A DNA stretch of 64,000 nucleotides from Talinum fruticosum (lineage: Eukaryota > Streptophyta > Magnoliopsida > Caryophyllales > Talinaceae), in contig JAITYX010000030.1 in assembly GCA_021018815.1 (NCBI GenBank), forward strand, positions 1,379,001 to 1,443,000, written 5' to 3'. The notes below the pieces were generated by a model that saw nothing but the letters and a program-made list of their open reading frames with translations, did no database searches and was not told the origin of the DNA. Shown here one piece after another: positions 49,255-62,500 of the stretch (position 1 is its first letter; every line of letters begins with the position of its first letter). The position numbers were made by a program, and so were the translations under genes.

Positions 49255-50534
49255 GCTTTAGGGTTCGAATTCCGCTCATTATTTTGAAGAGGACACCAAG
49301 GAATGAAAAAAGGAGGCAGAGTGAGAAGAAAAGCAAATGCATGCTCCAGTATCTGAATTTACACGGCTGATTATCTGCATTGATTAGGTTTTTTCGCCGA
49401 GTAAATGACATGTATTACTTTGCACTGGGTTTTTTAGTGTAAAGATACGAGAAATTTTCACGGTTACCCACAAAACCATCGAAGGCACTCTCTGTAATCT
49501 ATGTCACTGAATATAAGCTATAAAGTATGATATGCATCATGAAAAATATAGTTAGTTATGTATCAAATGGAAAATTACAAAGCAGTTAGCTGCTAGTTTG
49601 GGTCGTCTAGAGATTCTTGGTGCAAATTAGAAGTATATGAACTCTTTGTATTTCGACTATAGACGACGTAAAATGTGCAAAAGTCGAAGTGGGGTATACG
49701 TGTAGTAAGAAAATTATTATCAATTTTAATAATTTCATTAGAAAATTGAATTAGTGTTCGGTCCTTGAATAATCCATGAGAGGTTAGATTTTTTTTTCAA
49801 GGTTGATTGAGTTGAAACATTGTAGTGAATTTGGATGAAAGCCAATGAACCTTAGCCTCTAGACTCCAAAGTCTTTTTTTTTAAAGATAAATTTATTGAA
49901 ATAAATATCGACTCAGTCAAAGCTAATATAAATTAGATATGATAATCGATCAAAACTTACGACATAGTTCAATTCAAAATAAATTTAACTCGAAAATCAA
50001 AGCGAATGATCCATTTATAAAGTATACTTTAATTTTAGATTTAAGAACGAAATATTTTCAATATTTATGTTCAAATTTCCCATTTTTTATATTTTATGAT
50101 CTCCTATGTGACTCACTTATTTTAGAGAAAAAAACAAAGAGAGAGGGGGAGAGAAGAGAGGGTCAAATTTGATGATAATAAATTTTTTTTTAAGAAAGGG
50201 TCAAAAGGGCATCACCCAAGGTCAAGAAAAGGAAAAATAACGGACAAAATTCAAGAGAGAGAGAAAGAGAGAAAGAGAGGAGAAAAGGGCAAATTGTCAA
50301 AAGCGTGGAGCTCCTGCAGGAGTTGGCCTGGCTGCACTCTCTCTCTCTCTCTATCATTTTGCTTTTCGCTTTTCTCTCCTTTCGCGCTCTCCTCTTCCCA
50401 TTTACACCGCACTCTTCTTCACCTTCACCTTCTTCTTCTTCTAAAACCTCTCTCTCTCCCAACAATTTTGATTCCTTATCCAATACTCAGTTCTGCCGCT
50501 GATCTCTTTGGACGTGAAATTGGACCCTTCAACG
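49255..50534. other. 1.3-kb spacer between the RING and MUN genes
   Basis: This holds the RING 3' region and the promoter and leader of the next gene, which ends in GA-rich then CT-rich tracts (50130-50480). The two genes are tandem. I see no other gene. Confidence 0.6.
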
Positions 50535-53500
50535 ATGCTTGAGCACTACCGCCGTGATCGAAACAAGCTGCTCGAGTTTATACTTACTTGCCCAAATTTA
50601 ATCAAGCAAGTTCGCACCTCATCTGGCCCTTCCTCTTCTCTCTCCGGCATCAATCTTGACACCCTTAGTGCTGATTATGTCATAAGTTGCATCCACTCTG
50701 GTGGGTATTTGTTTCTTTCTCTTCAATTTTTTCTTTTCAACTTAAATTGCCATTTGGGAGTTTCTACTTCTCAAATTTTGATGGGTTTGGAATCATTTTG
50801 CTTTTGCAGGTGGTGTTGTGGATGTTTCTGAAGCAACTAATAGTTACTATCGCGAGTTAGCTTATCCCACGATGGTAAACGATCCCTCCTTTTCCGAAGT
50901 GCCTGAATTTCCTAGTTTCGATCCTTTTTCCTTTTTTTTTTGGGGGGTTGGGTTGTCACCTATTTGATCATTTTTTTATGAGCCGGGCATTCTTTTGTTG
51001 TTTTGTTCGTGATACCCATGATTGGTGTTTTCCTGCATTAAGCATGCCGTTTATAATTGTGATACTTGTTTAATTCGTTGTTTTTTAATGAAAATATAAT
51101 TGGTCCTGTTCTAATATTGATAATAATCGATTAAGATTTATGGATAGCACAAAGTTGAATGTGCTATCGGGCTTTATTTTAGATTTTGGTAGATGGGTTA
51201 GCATGAAATGATGGGTGAATCCTGATTTCATACATTAGATTACATATGATTGTTTGGTTATTCCATGAAGTCATAAAGCTTTTGCATTCTGTGATGAATG
51301 ATTGTGTGAATTTGAATGTCTGGTGGATCGATGAGTAAAGATGAGAACAAATGGATAATTGTTGGTTGACCTGGGAGATTTTCATGTCACCCACAAATAC
51401 ACTACATGCGAACAAAGTGGCAAAATATTCTCGCTAAAGTGCCTAATTTGATCTTGTCATGCTATAATTTTGTCTTGCAGAAGAAGCTTCCACATTCTGA
51501 TGCTTCTTCAGTTTGTGTTGTGTTAGTTTTTATATGTACTTGTTGAATGCTTGGCTGAATGAAGTTTCTGTAAAATGGTCCTCCCATACAGATCCATTCT
51601 CAATCAGGGAATTCTTACTTTACTCTCACAGAGTCAAAAGTCTCTGGATCTCCTCCTAGTCGTCACCCTCCCCCAGTTGGTGTTAGGAAGACAACTAATG
51701 TTGCAACCCAATTATCAAGTCAAGCTGAGAAAATTTTAGATCACAAGACTACCTCAAGGAAAGATGAAAGAACATTTGAGGCTGTGAATGAAACTATTAT
51801 ATCTTCAAAGCCTGCTGATGTCGGAGCAGTTCCTCTGTTAGGCTTACCTCCTCTCCAAACAGGTAAAAATATTGCTAAATTTCCTCTTCCCCTACGACTG
51901 GTAATGATGGAGCATTTGTAGAATGCCAATTTATCAACATACATGTTCAATTTACCTTCATTTCCATTGCCTATGTACTTTTTGTTGAATGAACCTTGGA
52001 TGTCCACTTTTAGACAACTGATCTATAGTTTTAGAACTTCTGAAGGACTGTCGGATGATGACTTGCGAGAATCAGCATATGAAGTGCTGGTTGCATCTCT
52101 TGTAGTTTCCGGGTATAAATTTCTTTCTCCGCGTGTAAAAGCTTCTCTAATTATATGCAGCAATCAATTGCTACGGCTTTTTCTTTCTTTCTTCATTTTG
52201 TTTTTGAAGTCTTCCTGTTAATAATGTTTTATACAAGTTTTCATGATGTTGACATTTATTTGTTGTTGTCATTCTTTTAGGATTGAGGTCTTTTATGAAC
52301 CTAGAAAAGAAAAGAGCTCTAAATTTCTAGCGGGGTTGAAAAGCAAAAAGGATAGAGAGATAGTACAACTCCAATTCCCAGATAGAAACTTGGAGCTACT
52401 TAACACCATACGTACACAAATGGAGGCAAGTTGTCATTGTGGTTTTCTTTACCTGTCAGTTTGCTTGTTAGCTTGTGGTTATATTTTTGCAGATGTGTTA
52501 CATTCTTTTCAATTTAGTCCTCAAGGTCTGCAAAACTGCAGAGTAGATGGTCTGTTGTTATGTCTAGTACAGTCAATTTGATGTTTCCATATTTGATTTC
52601 TCAGCATAATTGATCAATTGGCACCGAGTATGTAATATTTTGTACCAACTGCCAAACATTGACGTCAAATATGAGCTGCTATAACCCTGCTCTAATTGTG
52701 TAGCATGCTATGGCATTGTAAGCTTGGGGATCTTCATAAAAGAGTGAATCTTGTTTTGTATGCATTTATCGTTTTTAGTAAGAGTGAATCTTGTTCCTTA
52801 TATCCTGATTTTTGTAAGCTTGGGAATCTTGATAAAAGAATTTGATCATTATACTTTCTAAGACTGGTAGATAGGAACATCTCCATGTCGAGGATATGTC
52901 CCTTTGATGTCCAGATGCTTTGGAGAAAAATCTGGATGCATGAAGTTACTCAACTTATTCATTTGGGATCTTATCTCTAAAATATTTAAAAGTCTATATC
53001 ATAGGACTAGATACTTTGACTTGGATTTGTCTTTTTGCATAGAGCATTGTTTACGAGTGTTGTATAGATTAGAGAGTATAGTCAATCATCATGAGGATAT
53101 TCTTCTGTATCCTGCACTAGATGTTCTTCTGATTGATGTAAACTTTGCTAGGTGTCAGAAGCAATGGATTTATGCATCAGGCCAAGATTGAAGCGATGCA
53201 GTTTGAGGACGCCATGTACACAAATTGATGTTGTGCAGATTGTGCTGGGTCTTATTAACAGCATTTCTAGATCAAATTTTCAGCATGAAAAATCATATAT
53301 CAATTGGAAGAATAGGCAGGTAAGTTGAACGATAAGTGTATGCTTGTTGATGCTGCCGCTGAGCGTAAGGGTACTTCGGCTTGATGGCAATTTATTTTGT
53401 TTCATAGATGGACCATTTAGTGTTCTATTCAAAATGTCTGCATGGCACTACTCAAATTTAAGAATTAATGAAAATATGTATGGAGACTGGGGTCTCTTTA

Positions 53501-56500
53501 GCCTTTGGGGCTTACCCTCAGATAATCATGTCAAATGGTGTTGCCATTAGAGATGTGGAATTCTTTACCGCAAGGTACTTTAACCAACTGTTCCCCCATG
53601 CAACTATTTTAAGCAACTGTGTTACCACAGGCAAACATTCTAGAAGAATTCTGTTGCACTGGCAACTTGAGAGCAGAGGGAGCAACCATCAAACATTCAA
53701 TTGACAAGGTCAGAAATGCAAGGGTATGTACTCCCATGAATTAGCTATCTTTCTTCTATGATTCACCCTTGTCCAAGTTATTACGTGAAATATTTCTCCT
53801 ATTGGTGTGTGAATTCCTTCATGCATGTAGTTTGCTTTAATTGTATTGTAGGAATGGGATACGATGTCTCCTACTGAAAGAGCTGAAATTCTAGGTTCCG
53901 TACGAAATTTTGCTTTAAAGATCTCTAGCAAATCAAAAATTGGAGATGAAAGCTGTTACTTGGCGAGTTGTCAACATTTGAAGATTCGCCTTTACGAGAA
54001 ATTACTTTCTTCAGTGTTTGATATTCTTGAAGAAGGGCAACTTCTGGCGGTACTTTTATAACATGTTCTAGACTGTTGCCTTTGCTTTTGTTGTCGTCCT
54101 TTGGGATATGAGCTTGAGTGCTAAAGTCATGTGGTACATGCTTATCTAGGAGGCTGATGAAATTCTGAAGCTCATTAAGTTGACCTGGCCTACTCTTGGC
54201 ATCTCTCAGATTATCCATGAGGCATTGTGGGGCTGGATGCTCTTCAAACAGGTATTCTAGACGTGATTGTGGCTTTGAATTTTGTTATGCTTGATGTGTC
54301 TCAATGGTTTTGAATAAACATCCTGTTGTAGTGAATCTCACTGGTTTGCATTAATCAAATTTGCTTGAAACAATGAGAAAAGTTCTTGCTGGACTTATAG
54401 ATTAGGAGTCGGTATCTGGTTTTTGTTAAAGAGCTTAAAAAAATCTTAGGGGATCATCAGTTATCCTTCCAATCTTTTTGGATCATGTTGCTTTGTCATT
54501 ATATGCTTGAGAGTGACTGATTGTGTCTTGAGCGTAGTGCAGAAGGGAAACCTAGCATATTCACTTTCTTTCCTTCCAAGAAGTTCAATGAGCGCTGGTT
54601 AGACACTAAATAAGAACAATGAGATTTTGAAATAAATTGTTTAGTCTGTATTATATGAAATTCAATCCAACTCGCACTGCCTAAGCCCCCACCCAAAGAA
54701 AAGAAAATAAATAACCCAAAGTATTATTGTATTTGGTGCCACATGGCATGTTATGTTATGGGTTAATCATTGAAGCCTTTCCTCCCCTGAAGTTTGTTCA
54801 AACAGACATGGAAATGCTGTTGGAGTACACTACTGCTCAAGTGCAGAAAGTTCTTGAGGATGAATCTCTTGATCGAACAAGCAAAGGTTTGATTTGTTCA
54901 ATTGAATGGAAAGGCAATGTATTTCAACTAAATCTGGTGCCAGCTATATTGCTTTCCATGCGTATCTGGTGTGATAGAGTGCTACAAGATTATCATAGAT
55001 GTTTTGCTCAGGTTAGTACTTGATATCTCTTATCTTTTTGATCTCGTATAAGGTGAATGGTGATTACATTGTACATGCTAACTAGATGAGTTATCAACAT
55101 TTTTGTTTTCTGAGTTACTTAAGCTAAAATTACGACCGCTTCAGGATTTTTATCCTGAGTCTTATCCACTTTCAAGATATATAGTTTTTAAATTATGTGC
55201 TTTATCTCATTGCTTATACATCTGATGATTCTCAAAACCTATCTTAGATTCATTTCCTAACAAAATGATAATTTTGCAGAAACCTTCCAAATTCAAGAGG
55301 ATATTGACCTTTGCGATTGTGGCTGGAGTTGTTGATCTCAATGAACTAGGGAGGTTGTTACCAGATGTTACATTTGTACATCTCACTCACTTACTACGAC
55401 TTGCTACTCTGCTTTTGAGTTGCTGTGCTAGATTTTACTCTGAGGGATTCTGCAAGGAGTTTCTCTCTCTAAAATATTGCTTTACCTAAGATCATGATTT
55501 TATTGTGGGTTTTTTCTTTGGAAATATCGTTTACAGTTTCTTTTTTTTTTTTGAGTAATAAGCTTGGTATCGTGGGATCTTACCAGCCAAGTCTTAGCTT
55601 CGCAGAATGATCCTGTAATCTATAGGGCATTCTTTTTTGAAGTATAACAATGATGATAACAACTCTTAGTGTGGGTCCTGCTTTTGCGGAGTCTGAGGAG
55701 ATCCAAATCTAGGTAGTCTTACCTCTGCAAGTATCTTTGTATTTCCATCCAAAGTCCAAACTGAGATATCTCCCTCCCTTGTTTTAGAGTTAAAAGCCAG
55801 ATTACCTAACCAGAACTAAATTTGGTGTCCAACTAGAACCTTAGTGGTGGCCTCTATTTGGTTCCCCCCTGGCCAAAGAAACCTAGGTCAGCATCTGGTA
55901 ATTTACATTTTCCAATGCCTTCCTACTATTTTAGCAAAAGTATCATTGTTTCTTTTCTGATGGTGGCATTTGTTCTTTATGCAGTTAATCATATCTGACA
56001 ATTCCACTAAGAATACTTCTAGAAGGCTAAAGAAGTATGTTGAGTGTGCTGTTCAAGCTGCATACGTGCAAGTGAGTCATTGTAATTTGGCAATCATTTA
56101 TCTGCGTCATGTGTTGTTGTTCATGGTATGAGTTTGACATGCATTTTTTCTTTTATATAGGTGGTGGAAAGCCTCGACCTTAAATCTAATTTAGAGGGTG
56201 TTCATCCATTGGCATTGCTTGCAAACAACCTAAAGTTGATTGCTGAGACAGAGTTTACTATATTCTGTCCTATATTACATAAATGGTGTCCTGAAGCTGG
56301 GATGATTTCTGCGACATTATTGCATCAGTGTTATTGGGAAAGACTGGTCTGTCTACTCCGTCTTAAAATAGTTTCCCGCTATGTTTGTTTCTAGTCAGAA
56401 ATTTTGCCTAATCTCAGGAAGTCCTTCCCACCACCTGTATATATGCAGAGACCATTCGTCCAGGGTATATCATCTTTTTCTCAAGATGTCAAACTGGTTC

Positions 56501-59500
56501 TGTCTTCTGCTCGTTTGCTTGATCAGAAGTTGTCTCAGCTCTATTCTTTTGGCTTTGAGGAGAGCAACTTGCTTGATCCTTTGCAGGCTGACATAGACCA
56601 TTACCAGGTGAGACAAGAAAGATAACGGACACTAATTTGACGTGTTTCCTATAGCTTTATGAGCTTGTTTTAGCATCCCCTCTCCTATCCCAGTCCTCTT
56701 CCTCCCTACTTTCTGGATCCAATAATTCATTTCATCTTGGTTTCTTGGCATATTTGTCCTTTAATTTTCATGTTATTAGAGACATGCATGCTTAATCACT
56801 TTGAAAACTTGATTGCTTCGGTCACTTTATTGTCCATATGTTAGACAGAGAGAATCTTTTATTGTTCATTTCATTTGCGTCATTTGACAGATTGGAGCAG
56901 TGTCTGGGCCTCTTCTTCTTGACTGGGTGATGTCTCAACATACTTATATCCTGGACTGGATTGGCCGTGCTTTTGATCTTGAGGTTAGCGTTCCTTTTGT
57001 GGTAATCAAAGCCTTTTTATCACGTTTTCTGTTCAGCAGTCCTTGTAATTGATGCACATATCCATTCTACGATGATAATCACAATGGCTATAGTGACGGT
57101 GGTGGAAGGATCTTGGGATACCTAAACAAAGCAGAATAGGAGCTTAGAATCTAGTTGTCATCCCTTGATACTTAAAGAGTCTAAATATGTGTTTTTCTCT
57201 TCCTTCCTGACATTTAAGCTCACAAATATCTTATTGGAAGAGATTTAATGATAAGTATAGTCGTATAGGAATTTTAGACTACAGGCAAAGCAGTTTTCTC
57301 CTTCAAATTGTAGCTTGCTGGTTTTGTTTTGTGGGTTCATTTATATCTTGCCTGATGTTGTGTTGTTTCTAGAGATTGTTAAGATATGTAAAAGTACAGT
57401 TGGGCTTTGATGTTTTCAACTTTGCTCTTATCGCTTTTAGTGTGAAGTCATCTGTTAAGTGAGGTGCATATCATTAGATTATGTCTCTTTGACATGCTAT
57501 TGGCTGTTCTCAAATTAATTTTCTTCTGGCTTATGCAGGAGTGGGAGCCTTTGTCTTCTCAACAAAAACAAGCAGTATCTGTAGTCGAGGTTTTTAGGAT
57601 GATTGAGGAGGTAAATTATCTTCCTGGATTGTTTTCTGCTTTTGTTGACATATGTTGATAAGCAAAATGGCAAAAGACTTTCCTTTGTTTTTTTGGGTAT
57701 TGGGGAAGGGTGGTCGGGTGTTTTGGAGGGTGATCATTCTAGTGCTTAATACTTGATTTAATTGTGATAACTTGTGTGCCAAGCTTCACCACAATGAATT
57801 CTGTACAGAGAAGGGGAATAGACTGACTGTGTATCAAGATAAAGTTCTCTTTGCCCAACTCCTCGGGCACACTAGATAAAGTTATAGCATTATAGACCAC
57901 TTTGGAATGTTTATGAGCTCCAGCCTTAAGTATTGAGAGGTTACATATGGTTAATAAAGGGATCCTCATAAGATGAGTACGAGAGAATGCTCAGAGAGTT
58001 GCCTGTGAAGAAAAAGGAATCCTCTGTAGATTACCTAAAGCTAGGAGAACCAAGAAGGTTAGCAAATTTTCTTTTTTTTTTTTTTGGGGGCGGGGGGGAG
58101 GCAGTGGTGGCTGTACAGACTCCAAAGTCGCTCCTAAGCATCATGCTATGCTGTTCATCGTTCAGTTTCCGTTTTGCTCTTGTTTTGGCTATTGGCTGTT
58201 GCATCCTTGTACAGCATGGATTGTTCTCCATGTCTTGGCGTGTGATGCTATAAGCTTACTCGGATTCTCATGTTTTGTGCTCAATATTTTTGGTTCTGTA
58301 TGATGCTTTATTTTTTGAAAATCTTATTTACTGTCACAGCTTCTTGGTATAAGCGATTTTTCTGTTAGTGCAGACAGTGGATCAGTTCTTTGGCTTGAAT
58401 CTTCCAATGAATATCACACATCTACAAGCTTTACTTTCTGTAGTTATCCACAGCTTGGATGCCTATGTGACCAAAATAATCGACCAGTTAGGTAAAATTC
58501 ATGAAGAAAACTATTGAGCTAATATATAATGCTTGCTTATCATTTTGTTATTTTTACGATTTTTTTTTATAAATATATTCATTATGCTGTGCTTATGACT
58601 GATAAAGGCATGTTGGACTCATACTTGTGTGGTTTTTCTCCTCAAAAACTGCTTTTCCGTGATTTATTATGGCTTTTCCTATTCTGCCAGATGCTCATAG
58701 GTGAGGTTATAGCAGGCGATGTGGCAGGTTGGGTGGATTTTTATTTTATTTTATTTTTTTTTTGGGGGGTGGGGAGGGGTGGGTGTTGAAACTGCTGGAG
58801 CCTGAGGCCCGGCCTTATTGGCTGGTGTACTGTTAACTAAATCTTTACACTAACAATAACAAGAATGTGTAGTTTTGATATGGGTGAAAGTGAAACAAGT
58901 ATGAAGAAGACTAGATGTAGGCAACCTTACCTATGCAAGTGGAGGTCGTTTATGAAATATTAAGTAGTCATTATTGTTGTATATTCTAAAAAACTGATAT
59001 CCTGGAGGTCACATGAAGAGTGTCACTTCATGCATCTATGGTGAGGTATACTTGTAACATTGACAAGCTCTATGTTATTGGACTCTCAGTTAGGGAGATG
59101 GCTGTAGATCTATAATCAGATATAAGGTCTTGCGTACAGTGCACATAATCTTCTGTGGGTTTGCTTAAAGGTCTTTGAGGTTGATCTGGAGTCTATGGCA
59201 GCAGCGGAAAGCTAGGTTCTTCAACTGTGTATTTTGTAAATATAATTTTTCTAATGGATGCTTTTCTTTGTAGCTTGTACTGTATGAGAACCTCTGGGTT
59301 TTTTTTTGTTTTGAAAAAGAAAGGGGGGTTGCGCTCCACGCTATCATTAATTTCTATGTTATTCATATTTTGCTGTGTTCTATAGTCTTCAGTGATTCAT
59401 CCTCATCTTGCACCATTTTCTCCCTTTTTTCCCTCTAAATTTTTATGGGTGCTGAATGCAGTTGATAAGTACCTCCTCTATCCGTCCACTCCTCCATTGA

Positions 59501-62500
59501 CACGTTATGAGGAAACATTGGTTGCCATCTCTAAGAAAAAGGCTTTTGAACCCAAAATTGTGGATGAGAAATCTGGTGCTACTCTGAATCAATTAACTAT
59601 ACCCAAGCTCTGTATCAGATTGAACACACTTCAAGTAAGTTTTCATTTTGGAAGCCTCCCCGCCCCCGCCCCCACAATAAAAAAGAGAAATAGTAGAATT
59701 GAAAAGGAACACTCCATAGTGTTTACACTTCTTATTTTCATTTTTCATCTGCCATTTGTTCACTACTCTGGTTGTGTTTCTGTGTATTATTTTTTACATT
59801 ATTATTTTGCATACTGTTAATTCTTTTCCTTCATTTCGCTAGCTCTTTCTCAATCTTGTGTATTCTTAACATTCTCTGATACTTGATTCTACACTTGCCC
59901 TGACCAAGAATATTTAAATAGAGATAGCTGCATTCCTTTGAGATCGCAAATTGCTTTGGTTCTGTTTTCTGGTTTGAAATCATTCTCTAGTTGAGCCTCG
60001 GATTTGTTTTGATGGGCTGTTTCTGTTCTTTTGGTTATTCTGTCTTCTCATTTGTTTCTTCTTTCTTTTCTTTGGATTGCTGTCAATATTATGACATATG
60101 GACTTGATTTGGATGTTTTTCCATGTCTGTGCCCCACTGCCCAGTATATTAGAAATCATATCAGCTCACTAGAAGATGGCTTGAGGAAATCATGGGGACA
60201 AATCAGACCTTCTGTCAACCGAAGATGGTGTAAGTGCTTCATATCCTGTGTGGCAAGGGTCTTATCTTTCGTTAGTTTGACCCATGCCCTTGTTGGTTTG
60301 TGTCGTTCGTGCTACTTCATATTTATTCTCCCTTTGGATTAGCATGATGTAGTAAGCCATGAACTTCTATTTGCCTTTTGAGGTAATAAAACTCTCATTG
60401 AAACCTTATGGGGGTTATAGTTGTACTTGCCCTTTGATTCACATTCTTTTCATTCTAGTATCCATCTTGTTCCATACTCATAACAAACATGAAGCACTCT
60501 ATAACTCCTCTGAGGATCCATCTTATCAAGCTATTTCTGTCCTTGTGGTCTATAGAAACCCAGCGCTGACACAAACATCATAATAAAGAAAACAGTAATT
60601 ATTTTTCATTATAATTCCTTTGGCATATTAAAAAGTCCCTTTAGGAGCGAATGGAGTCGATATGATTAGACTAAGCTAAGGTCCTATTCGGAAAAATGAA
60701 TTGTTTGAGTAGTGGATAGATGATATTCAACTGATTTTCAACTGAGTAGTTAAATAAATGTGTTCGGTAAATTTAGTGGTTGGGCTGGCTGATTATTGTA
60801 AATTGACATAAAAGGATATAAACAATTTGCTAAATATAAATAATGAAGGGATATTTTTGTGAAAAAAAAAATGAAACACTACTTTTAAATGTGAAAAGCT
60901 AATATTATTAGTTTTTCAAAAATACTACTTGAAACGTTATAAACTAATGGAAACGCTATCTTACCGAACACTAATATTTGGTTGCTTAAAGTTTTGACTT
61001 GATCAAAACACTAAACATTATTCCGAAGACTGATGCTGAACAGGCCTAAATGAAAAAGAAAGAGCCTTGAAGCAAAAAGACCTATGGGAGAAGGCAGGGT
61101 CATTTGTTTATTATTTTGCAAAGTCATACTTGATTTACAAGATTATAATATTTCTTTGAGGTTTCACAGCAGTTTTGTGTTTCCCTCCTTTCTTTTGGGT
61201 GGGTGGAGATGATACCAATCTAAGGGTCGGTGAGTCGTCACAATTTAGTGGCTGAAGGTATAAAGGGGCCAGGAGGTGGAGAGAGGTAAAGGAAATGAGA
61301 ACTCTTTCATGCCTTTAGCTGGATATAATCCAGCTCTCTTATGTGGAGGGTTGGGCTTCCTCCCGAATCCCGATACACCATCCTGTGATGTTCTTGCCAC
61401 ATGCCCATATCTTTGTGAATATACTGTGTCCCGCAAACACCCCCCAAAAAAAACCCAAAAACAAATTGACTTTTGTTTCACCTGACGTTATTGTGTTTAA
61501 TCGGCAGTTAACATCGTAGACGATGGGACACCAGAAATGTTGGGAAGAACTATGTCCATGAATGATGAGTCAATTGATGAGTTATTTGCTACTACTTTTG
61601 ATGGAATCAGAAGTACTGTCACTGATGCTATCACCAAAATTGTCGATTTTATCGGTGAGTGACAAACTTCCAAATTTTTCCGATAATTCCCCCCTTCCGC
61701 CAAAAAAAAAAAAAAAAAGAAAAAAGGTAATTAGTTCCCACCTACTGACAATGCAGGAACAAAAGTTGTGTTCTGGGATCTTAGAGAGCAATTCGTATTT
61801 CGTTTGTACCGTGGTGGTGTTGAAAGAGCTCGCATGGAGGCTGTTCTTCCAAACATCGATGCTGTAAGAAAATCTGCTGAAATTGATTGTTCATTATTCT
61901 TTATCTACACAGATTGTGGATAGATAGTTACAATATAAGATGAATGATATAGGTGTTGGACCAAATTTGCGGCTTAGTTGATGAGGTTGTTAGAGATCCT
62001 CTGGTTTTAAGTATTTTCCGCACATCACTGGTATGTTATACAACTCAGTTATCTCAGCTATTAATTGCCTGTTTGTCATGGGCCTAACCTCTCTTATTTC
62101 AGGAAGGTTACCTCTGGGTAATACTAGATGGAGGGCCTTCACGTGCATTTTCTGATTCTGATATCACTTTGATGGAGGATGACCTCAACATATTGAAGGT
62201 TTCTGCTGTTTCCTTTCATTTGCAATTATACTTTTTTCTCAATGGTGTAGGTACACAGAAAGAAAGCTAATGTGGAAAAGAAACTACAGGGGAAAAAGGA
62301 AAAATGAATATACAATGGTTTTCCAGCGTTGGCCTTTCACCTTAATGCGTCCACTTTGCAGTAAATGAGAAAGTCTTTTGCCAGTTAATTTTCCGGCCTT
62401 AGATTAAGCAGACCAATCAAGACGCCTTAGTTGTCCTCTATTCTTTTGTTATAGAGTCGTAGGCAATCAAAGCTTTTTACATCTAGGCGATGTTCGGTGG

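Noticed and set aside
49255..49280. GGGTTCGAATTCC resembling a tRNA T-arm
   Set aside because: No acceptor stem, D-arm or anticodon arm can be built around it; it lies in the RING 3' untranslated region.
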